A DNA stretch of 36,108 nt, taken from assembly GCA_031261395.1 (NCBI GenBank), contig JAISJT010000090.1:1-36108 (forward strand), written 5' to 3'. Both the position numbers and the translations under genes were made by a program. The stretch comes from Eubacteriales Family XIII. Incertae Sedis bacterium. Lineage in GTDB: Bacteria > Bacillota > Clostridia > Peptostreptococcales > Anaerovoracaceae. Numbering within the stretch: position 1 is the stretch's first letter; every line of letters starts with the position of its first letter. Below the pieces are notes generated by a model, which saw nothing but the letters and a program-made list of their open reading frames with translations, searched no databases and was not told the origin of the DNA. Below are positions 28,221 through 36,108 of the stretch, in pieces.

Positions 28221-29732
28221 TCAGCTTGCAGCCCGGTGTTCATGCATCGCAAGGGCCAGCACTTTTTCCTCGGTTGCCTCCTCGCGGTCGAGTATCCCTG
28301 TGATCTGCCCGTCGCAAATGACCACGATTTTGTCGGCAACATTCAGCACCTCGGGCAATTCCGAGGAAATAAAGATGATTCCGAGGCCTTTTTTGGCAAG
28401 GTCGCACACCATCTGATAAATTTCGGATTTCGCACCGACGTCGATTCCCTTCGTCGGTTCGTCGAGGATCAACACCTTCAGATCGGCTGACATCCAGCGG
28501 CCAAGGATCACCTTTTGCTGGTTGCCGCCGGACAGCTCCATCACGATCTTTTCCATCGAGTGGGTTTTGATATTGTAATTTTTGATCGAATTTGCGGCGA
28601 TCGCGCGTTCTTTGGAGAGATTGATCAGCCCTTTTTCCGCGATGGTATTCAGGATGGGGATCGTCGTATTTTCCCGGATGGTGCGCTCGAGCACGAGCCC
28701 CTCTTCCTTGCGGTCCTCCGGACAGAGCCCGATGCCGGCGTCGATGGCGTCCCTTGGGCTTTTGATATGAACCGGTGCGCCGTCAATCAGCACTTCACCG
28801 CTTTCTATCGCATCCACGCCGAAGATCGCCCGCATGATCTCGGAGCGGCCGGCGCCGACGAGTCCGGAAAAACCGAGCACCTCTCCCTTGTGCAATTGAA
28901 AACTAACACCCTTTACTTTTTCGTTTGTGAGATCCTTTACCTCGAGGACGATGTCGCCCTGCTCCGTATTTCGCGCGAGATTGTCAAAGATGTCGCCGAG
29001 ATCCCGGCCCACCATCAGCCGGATCAGCTCCGGCTCGGTCGCTTCTTTTGTAACAAGGGATTTGACGAAGCCGCCGTCTTTCAGGATGACAATGCGGTCG
29101 GTGATCTGGAACAGTTCCTTCAGACGATGCGAGACGTACAGGATCACCTTTCCCTCATCGCGAAGGCGGCTGATGACGTCAAACAAAACGTCGATCTCCA
29201 CATCCGAAAGGCTCGCAGTCGGCTCGTCAAAGGCGATGACCCGGCTGTTCCTGCGGTAGGCCTTCATGATTTCGACCATCTGCTGATGCGCCACGGAAAG
29301 CGTCCCGACATTGGCGGTCGCCTTGATCGGGATCTTGAATTCGTCGATGATACGCTGCGCCTCGGCGTGAGCTGCCGCAAAATCTACGATGCCAAAGCGT
29401 CCGCGCGGCAGGAAATCCATGAAAATATTTTCGGTGACGCTCAGATCTTTGAGCAATTGGCGTTCTTGATAAATGATGCTGACGCCGGCGGCGATGGCGT
29501 CCTGCGTCGAATGGAAAACGACTTCTTCGCCGTTCAATAATATCTTGCCGCTGTCCGGCGTTTGCGCGCCGCTCATGATTTTCAGCAGCGTACTTTTGCC
29601 TGCGCCGTTTTCGCCGAGCAGCGCACATACCTCGCCGCCGTTCGCACGAAAACTAATGTCCCTGAGCGCATGAACTCCGACAAAACGCTTGTCTATCTTT
29701 TGAAATTCGACGTACCTCTCCACGCTTTCCAT
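28221..29732 (-). CDS. Ribose-type ABC transporter ATP-binding protein, two NBDs (system 2)
   Basis: ALLGENGAGKSTLLKIMSG; VIAFDEPTASLSD; MELSGGNQQKVILGRWMSADLKVLILDEPTKGIDVGAKSEIYQ. Confidence 0.96.
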   Translation of the reverse strand: MESVERYVEFQKIDKRFVGVHALRDISFRANGGEVCALLGENGAGKSTLLKIMSGAQTPDSGKILLNGEEVVFHSTQDAIAAGVSIIYQERQLLKDLSVTENIFMDFLPRGRFGIVDFAAAHAEAQRIIDEFKIPIKATANVGTLSVAHQQMVEIMKAYRRNSRVIAFDEPTASLSDVEIDVLFDVISRLRDEGKVILYVSHRLKELFQITDRIVILKDGGFVKSLVTKEATEPELIRLMVGRDLGDIFDNLARNTEQGDIVLEVKDLTNEKVKGVSFQLHKGEVLGFSGLVGAGRSEIMRAIFGVDAIESGEVLIDGAPVHIKSPRDAIDAGIGLCPEDRKEEGLVLERTIRENTTIPILNTIAEKGLINLSKERAIAANSIKNYNIKTHSMEKIVMELSGGNQQKVILGRWMSADLKVLILDEPTKGIDVGAKSEIYQMVCDLAKKGLGIIFISSELPEVLNVADKIVVICDGQITGILDREEATEEKVLALAMHEHRAAS

Positions 29733-29784
29733 ATATCGAATTATATGCTATCAAGGCAAAGGTTCATTCACGCATTCATGTCAT

Positions 29785-29838
29785 GACTATAACATTTATA
29801 TTATGGAAAAGGACGGACATAGTTTCTTTGTTATAGTC
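29785..29838. promoter_or_regulatory. 9-bp inverted repeat GACTATAAC...GTTATAGTC in divergent intergenic region
   Basis: Arms at 29785-29793 and 29830-29838, 36-nt spacer, between divergent ABC ATPase and UroD-like genes. Confidence 0.4.
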
Positions 29839-29924
29839 GATATGAAACAGTTATTTTACTCACGGCGGGCGGCAAGAGGATAATGGGGGTGCCCGCAGAT
29901 TTTTGTGCAGAGAGAGGTACGACA

Positions 29925-31082
29925 TTGAACCCACAAGCCACCGAACTGTTTGCCGAGCGCAATGCGATCCGGGACGACCTGCTCGCCCTGAAGACGCCGA
30001 AACGCGTACCCGTATTCGCCCTCTTCACTCTGGAGGCGGCGGTCGGACTCACCGGCGACAGCCTGCTCGACTGCCATTACGATACCGCCCTTGCGGAAAA
30101 ATCACACGCAGCCGTCTGCGAAACGTTCTACTCGGATGCGCTGCCTACCTACAATAGCCGCTTCCCCTCCGTCTACGACATCCTTGGGTCAAAGAACTGG
30201 AAGCTCGGGTCAAACGGCGCGATGCAATACTCCGGATTTGAATTCATGTCCGAAGACGAATACGACGAATTCATCGCCGCGCCCTACCAGACGATCCTCG
30301 AAAAATTCATACCGCGCGTGTGCTCGGAACTCGATGCGGATCCCGTGAAGCGCAGCCTCGTCCTCGCCGAAGCCTTCGCGGAGTTTCGCCAGAAAAACGC
30401 GGAGCATTTTGCGATATACGGCAGGCTGATGGAGCGCTTCGGATATTCAGCCGGCGTCATCGCCGGGCCTACGACCGTCACGCCCTTTGATTTCATCGGC
30501 GATCAGATCCGCGGCATGAACGGCATCATGGGCGATATCTTCCGCTACCCGGACAAACTCGAAGAAGCCGTCCGGGCGGTCCTGCCATCGATGATCCGGC
30601 TCGCCGCACCGGGCGCGAGGACAGACGGCAGATGGTGTTTCATCCCGCTCCATTTCGCGCCCTACCTAAACCTCAAGGCATTCCAGCGCTTCTACTGGCC
30701 GCTGCTCGAACAGCTCGTCGTGGATGCGGAAAAACTCGGCGTCCGCAGCACTTTGTTTATTGAAAACAATTGGACACGATATCTCGATTATCTCGAAACT
30801 CTGCCGACATCTGCCGTTGGCTGGGTAGACGACGGCGATCCCGTGCAGTTCACCGAAAAATTCGGAAAGGATCATGTCTTCGGCGGTTTTTACGATCCGC
30901 TGATCACGCTCACGAAGAGCAAGGAGGAATGCATCGACGAAGCAAAACGTCTCTGCGACACCTGTATGAAGAGCGGGCATTTCTTCTTTACATTCAACAA
31001 GAGCGTCATGGACATCAAGAGCATCGATATAGGAAAACTTCAGGCCGTACTCGAATGGGTGCGCGACAAAGCGATATACTGA
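29925..31082 (+). CDS. Uroporphyrinogen decarboxylase (URO-D)/MtaA-like superfamily protein
   Basis: TPKRVPVFALFTLEAAVGLTGDSLLDCHYD, GVIAGPTTVTPFDFIGDQIRGMNGIMGDIFRYPDKLEEAV, HFFFTFNKSVMDIKSIDIGKLQAVLEWV. Start TTG 29925 (MNPQATELF) or ATG 29883. Confidence 0.82.
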   Translation: MNPQATELFAERNAIRDDLLALKTPKRVPVFALFTLEAAVGLTGDSLLDCHYDTALAEKSHAAVCETFYSDALPTYNSRFPSVYDILGSKNWKLGSNGAMQYSGFEFMSEDEYDEFIAAPYQTILEKFIPRVCSELDADPVKRSLVLAEAFAEFRQKNAEHFAIYGRLMERFGYSAGVIAGPTTVTPFDFIGDQIRGMNGIMGDIFRYPDKLEEAVRAVLPSMIRLAAPGARTDGRWCFIPLHFAPYLNLKAFQRFYWPLLEQLVVDAEKLGVRSTLFIENNWTRYLDYLETLPTSAVGWVDDGDPVQFTEKFGKDHVFGGFYDPLITLTKSKEECIDEAKRLCDTCMKSGHFFFTFNKSVMDIKSIDIGKLQAVLEWVRDKAIY

Positions 31083-31092
31083 GGAGGATACT

Positions 31093-31242
31093 ATGGAAAC
31101 CAAAGACTTTCAGCGGACTTTTGAAGACTATCTCGCGGACCATCCGGATATCAGTCCCGAGGTCGCGAAACGCTTCAAGCCGACATTTGAACAACTTGAC
31201 GACGAATTCTTTGCCTTCATCATGGCAAATGTCGTTTTGTAA
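31093..31242 (+). CDS. 49-aa hypothetical small protein
   Basis: Manual translation METKDFQRTFEDYLADHPDISPEVAKRFKPTFEQLDDEFFAFIMANVVL*; strong SD GAGGAGGA; lies between same-strand genes with small gaps. Below the ORF-track cutoff. Confidence 0.75.
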   Translation: METKDFQRTFEDYLADHPDISPEVAKRFKPTFEQLDDEFFAFIMANVVL

Positions 31243-31271
31243 GCAGCACTGAGAGAAGAGGAGGAGAACAA

Positions 31272-32408
31272 ATGAGGACAAGACTTGCATTGGTTCCGGG
31301 CTACGGTCCGGACGCGATCGACAAAATCGTGGTGGAGGAAGTCGAGCTTGCAGAGCCGGGCGACTATGACGTCCGTCTCAAGGTGATGACCTGTACCATC
31401 TGCAACAGCGACATCCTGGCGCTGACCGGCGAGCACGGCGAATACGACGGCCCCGGCGCTGCGGGTCATGAGACTGCAGGCATCGTCGATGCAGTCGGCG
31501 CGAAGGTCACCTACGTCAAACCCGGCGACCGCGTCCTGTGCTCGGAAGTCCGCGCGGGCTGCGGGCAGTGCGTCCAGTGCCTCAACGGCCGGCCCTGGTT
31601 TTGCGAAAATATTCCGCCGATGTCTTTCCGCGTTCCGAGTCCCTTCACGAGACTCAACGGAGAAGTCGTCACGCAAACCTGCTCCGGCTCCTCGGGCTTT
31701 GCCGATTATACAAATGCACACGAGGCGATGCTCTGCAAGATCGACGATGATATCCCCTTTGAGATCGGCTCCGCCCTGGCCTGCGGATTCATGAGCGGTT
31801 TCGGCGCAGTCCTCAATCGCTGCAAGGTGCAGCCCTGCGAAAGTTTTGCGGTCGTCGGCTGCGGCGGCGTAGGTCTCTCGGCCATCATGGGCGCCAAATA
31901 CTGCGGCGCCATCCCGATCATCGGCATCGACACCATGGACTCCAAGCTCGAAGCCGCGCTGAAGTTCGGCGCCACGCATGTATTCAATCCGAAAAAATGC
32001 GACGTGATCGCGGAAGTGAAAAAGGTCACGGGAGGATACGGCATCGACCAGTCATTCGTGGCGGTCGCCGGTCCCCATATCAAAAAGATGACGATCGATC
32101 TGACCGCCGAATACGGCCAGCTCACCGTCGTCGGACACGGACACCACAACCATGAGCATATGGATGAGATCAATTGGTTTGATTTGCTGCTCGGGCGCAA
32201 GCTGACCGGCTGCGTCATGGGAAATCTCATCCTGCGAAAAGACATCCCCAAGTATATGGATATGTACCGCAAAGGCATCGTCGATATCGACAGCCTGCTG
32301 ACAAACCGGTTCACGCTCGATCAGATCCACGAAGCGCTGGTCGATTCCACGCAGGGCGCTCTGAAAAACGTCGTCTATATTGGAGCGGCTATCCCCGCAG
32401 ACAAGTAA
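31272..32408 (+). CDS. Zinc-type medium-chain dehydrogenase/reductase (alcohol/polyol dehydrogenase-like)
   Basis: GAAGHETAGIVDAVGAKVTYVKPGDRVLCSEVRAGCGQCVQCLNGRPWFCEN; SFAVVGCGGVGLSAIMGAKYCGA; SD GAAGAGGAGGAG. Confidence 0.94.
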   Translation: MRTRLALVPGYGPDAIDKIVVEEVELAEPGDYDVRLKVMTCTICNSDILALTGEHGEYDGPGAAGHETAGIVDAVGAKVTYVKPGDRVLCSEVRAGCGQCVQCLNGRPWFCENIPPMSFRVPSPFTRLNGEVVTQTCSGSSGFADYTNAHEAMLCKIDDDIPFEIGSALACGFMSGFGAVLNRCKVQPCESFAVVGCGGVGLSAIMGAKYCGAIPIIGIDTMDSKLEAALKFGATHVFNPKKCDVIAEVKKVTGGYGIDQSFVAVAGPHIKKMTIDLTAEYGQLTVVGHGHHNHEHMDEINWFDLLLGRKLTGCVMGNLILRKDIPKYMDMYRKGIVDIDSLLTNRFTLDQIHEALVDSTQGALKNVVYIGAAIPADK

Positions 32409-33310
32409 ACTTCACCGGGAAGCGCCGAGATGAACTGTTTCGTCTCGGCGCTTTGGTCTTCCGAACGCCACGCAGCAACTACATATTTTTGATAGCCCGG
32501 CAAATTGAGCGGATAGTATTTGATAGCGCTTTCCTCATCGAACTGCGCAAACTTTCCGCAAATAGCGAGCCCCTTGTTGGCCAGCAATTTGTGGATCATC
32601 GTCTGGACATTCGGGAGAAATTCAAATTGTTTGGGCAGAAACCCGGCCAGGCGGCATTCTTTTGTATACGTTTCACGCGCATCTTCCTCGGGCGTATAGG
32701 CAACGCGGAAAAAGACCTCGCTTTCCAAATCTTCCGGTTTCAATTCGTCCGAAGCGGCCAGGGGATGGCCGACCGATACGGCGATATACATCGGAAAATC
32801 GGAGATGCGCTTGTAGGAAATATCCTTGAGCCCGTTCAGCACGAAATCCTGGACAATAGCGATATCCGCCTCGCCAAACTCAAGAGCATCCCTGAGTTCT
32901 CTGAATTCCCGAAGCGACTCCATCAGCACGATCTGCGGATAGCTTTCCTCAAATTTTCGAATGACATGCTTTGCCTCTTTGAAAATCTCCGAGATATCAT
33001 AGACCTCCGGCATGACGATACGTATGGTCTTTGACGGCATACTCGAAATCGTTCTGGCCGTTTCGAGCGCCCGGAGCAGACTGCCGTAGAGGGGCTGCAA
33101 AACGGAATAGAGATATGCGCCTTCCGGCGTCAGCACGACGCCCTGATTGCCGCGCGAAAACATACGGATGCCGACGCCTTCTTCAAACCTCTGCAGGGTT
33201 TTGCTGAGCGCCGGCTGCGAGATATACATCAGGCCGGCCGCCTTTGAGAGGTTTTGATATTTGGCGATCGTCAGGAACGCCTCGATTTGCTGGAAGGTAA
33301 TATTGTACAT
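32375..33310 (-). CDS. LysR-family transcriptional regulator
   Basis: N-terminal HTH NITFQQIEAFLTIAKYQNLSKAAGLMYISQPALSKTLQRFEEGVGIRMFSRGNQGVVLTPEG. Confidence 0.95.
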   Translation of the reverse strand: MYNITFQQIEAFLTIAKYQNLSKAAGLMYISQPALSKTLQRFEEGVGIRMFSRGNQGVVLTPEGAYLYSVLQPLYGSLLRALETARTISSMPSKTIRIVMPEVYDISEIFKEAKHVIRKFEESYPQIVLMESLREFRELRDALEFGEADIAIVQDFVLNGLKDISYKRISDFPMYIAVSVGHPLAASDELKPEDLESEVFFRVAYTPEEDARETYTKECRLAGFLPKQFEFLPNVQTMIHKLLANKGLAICGKFAQFDEESAIKYYPLNLPGYQKYVVAAWRSEDQSAETKQFISALPGEVYLSAGIAAPI

Positions 33311-34684
<1,374 letters not shown>

Positions 34685-34805
34685 TCATTATACTATACAT
34701 ATTTCAAAATTTATCGAAAAATCCCACCCCGATGAATTTCAGTTTATGTGCCTGATATGTCCTAAGTGGCGCCTTTCATGTCTTTCTTGTTGTATAATAA
34801 TGCAC

Positions 34806-35408
34806 ATGACTACAACGACACTATCCGAACTTCGGCTACAAATGTGCGATATCGCGGGTCTTCTTTGGCGACGCCGTCTGACCAATGCGTACGGCGGCAA
34901 TTTCTGCGCGCGCGTCAGCGCGGATTCACTGCTCGTCACGCCGTCGCTGATGGCCGAGGAGAAACACTGCCGGCTCGTCCCGGACGATCTGATGCTCGTG
35001 GATCTTGACGGCAATATCATTGAAGGCACGGGCAGGCTCTCGCGCGAAACGCATATGCATACGACGCTGCTGCGAGCCTTCCCGACAGTGAACGCCGTGA
35101 TCCACGCCCACCCCATGAACGGCATGGTCTTTGCCGCGGCCGAACGCCCCATCCCCTCCGTCACCGAAGCTACGGAACTGGCCGGCGAAGCAGGCCTCAT
35201 CGAATTTGCGCCGATGTGCACTCCCGAAATGAGCGCCGCCACCCTGGCCTATTTCGAAAGCAAACGCGCCCTCGCAGAAAAAATGCCGATCGCCGGCATC
35301 CTCCCGCGTCACGGCCTCGTAGTGACCGGCCAAAGCCTGAACAAAACGTTCACCATGCTCGAACTCGTCGAGACCGACGCCTACTGCGCCCTGCACTGGC
35401 CAAAATAG
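34806..35408 (+). CDS. Class II aldolase/adducin family protein
   Basis: LRLQMCDIAGLLWRRRLTNAYGGNFCARVSADSLLVTPS; FPTVNAVIHAHPMNGMVFAAAERPIPSVTEATE. Start at ATG 34806 or 34800. Confidence 0.93.
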   Translation: MTTTTLSELRLQMCDIAGLLWRRRLTNAYGGNFCARVSADSLLVTPSLMAEEKHCRLVPDDLMLVDLDGNIIEGTGRLSRETHMHTTLLRAFPTVNAVIHAHPMNGMVFAAAERPIPSVTEATELAGEAGLIEFAPMCTPEMSAATLAYFESKRALAEKMPIAGILPRHGLVVTGQSLNKTFTMLELVETDAYCALHWPK

Positions 35409-35435
35409 CACCAATAATATGTATCGAGATTTGCA

Positions 35436-35492
35436 CCTCTGTCATTCCCGCGAACCTCTGTCATTCCCGCGAAGGCGGGAATCCAGTTATAA
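35436..35492. repeat. GTCATTCCCGCGAAGGCGGGAATCC palindromic repeat with 19-bp arm duplication
   Basis: Exact 19-bp tandem CCTCTGTCATTCCCGCGAA at 35436-35454 and 35455-35473, then GGCGGGAATCC. Confidence 0.85.
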
Positions 35493-35709
35493 TTCATCCC
35501 GCATGAAAGGCGAAGCGCCGCCGCCGGCAAATTTGCCGGTCGGAGTGTACAACAAATGTTGTTATTTTCTTGTGATCCCCACGAATTCACGTTTTATTGT
35601 CTAACAGTCAGGAAGCTTTCTCTTGTGAACCCTTGATATTCACACATTAAAGCCTCTAAAATGTGATTTTGCATACATAACAAGAGAATTTACAAAGTGA
35701 GCCCCAAAA

Positions 35710-35892
35710 GAATGTCTCCGCTTGCAAAACGCCATGCCGCCTGCGGCGGGGGACGCTCCGCTAATGTATTACGGTAGGCCCTCGCTGCGCTCGCGCCCTT
35801 GATTTCCATTTCTAAAAAGGCGGTGATGGCTGGCCAGCTTTGTTGGCTGACGAGACAGGTATACGGATTGCCATCTATTTTGCGTACTTTGC
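35710..35892 (-). repeat. Right (inverted) copy of ~182-bp dispersed repeat
   Basis: Reverse complement matches 173-354 with about 9 substitutions and 1 indel. Confidence 0.95.
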
Positions 35893-35916
35893 CCGACAAA
35901 CTGAAATTTGCACCCC

Positions 35917-36027
35917 TGTCATTCCCGGGCGGCGGCGTAAACCCGCAGTCATTCCGTCGGTTGCGCCACGGTAAACCTTTAGCCCTCGGGCTTGACCCGA
36001 GGGGTAACCCTGGGAATCCAAGGTGAT
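35917..36027. repeat. GTCATTCCCGGG-type palindromic repeat cluster
   Basis: gtcattcccgggcggcggcgtaaacccgcagtcattcc...ctcgggcttgacccgagg; related to 380-434. Confidence 0.65.
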
Positions 36028-36108
36028 CATCCACCATAGATTCCCCAAGACTGCGATGGGGATCTTTGCGCAAAGTGACGACAATTCGAGTTTTTGCACT
36101 CTCTTATG

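Overview
36.1 kb window, most likely from a GC-rich Firmicutes/Clostridia-type genome (inferred from gene content and Shine-Dalgarno usage). Left part (0.6-11 kb), in order: nnrD-like NAD(P)H-hydrate dehydratase; ilvD; a tiny hydrophobic ORF with antisense promoter and terminator that looks like a type I toxin-antitoxin locus; class III fbp; a Fic-domain gene bracketed by CGCGCCA triplet repeats; a PaaI-type thioesterase; an FAD-dependent oxidoreductase; an unusual three-module QueG/RdhA-like 4Fe-4S protein. Middle and right part (11-32 kb): an accessory catabolic region with a glycyl radical enzyme (Cys-x-Glu dehydratase-type active site) and its activase, aconitase-X small and large subunits, an MBL-fold hydrolase, Fe-ADH, SDR, two complete ribose-type ABC importers, a UroD-like protein, an unannotated 49-aa ORF, a zinc-type MDR dehydrogenase and a LysR regulator. 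At the 3' end of the glycyl-radical operon sit two small proteins plus a formylglycine-generating-enzyme/C-type-lectin-fold protein. Its C-terminus looks like a diversity-generating-retroelement (DGR) variable region, but no reverse transcriptase was found in the window. The right end has gdhA and a class II aldolase. A ~182-bp repeat is present in inverted orientation at the two ends of the window, mixed with GTCATTCCCG/CCCGGGATGAC palindromic repeats. No rRNA, tRNA, CRISPR or IS transposase was recognised.
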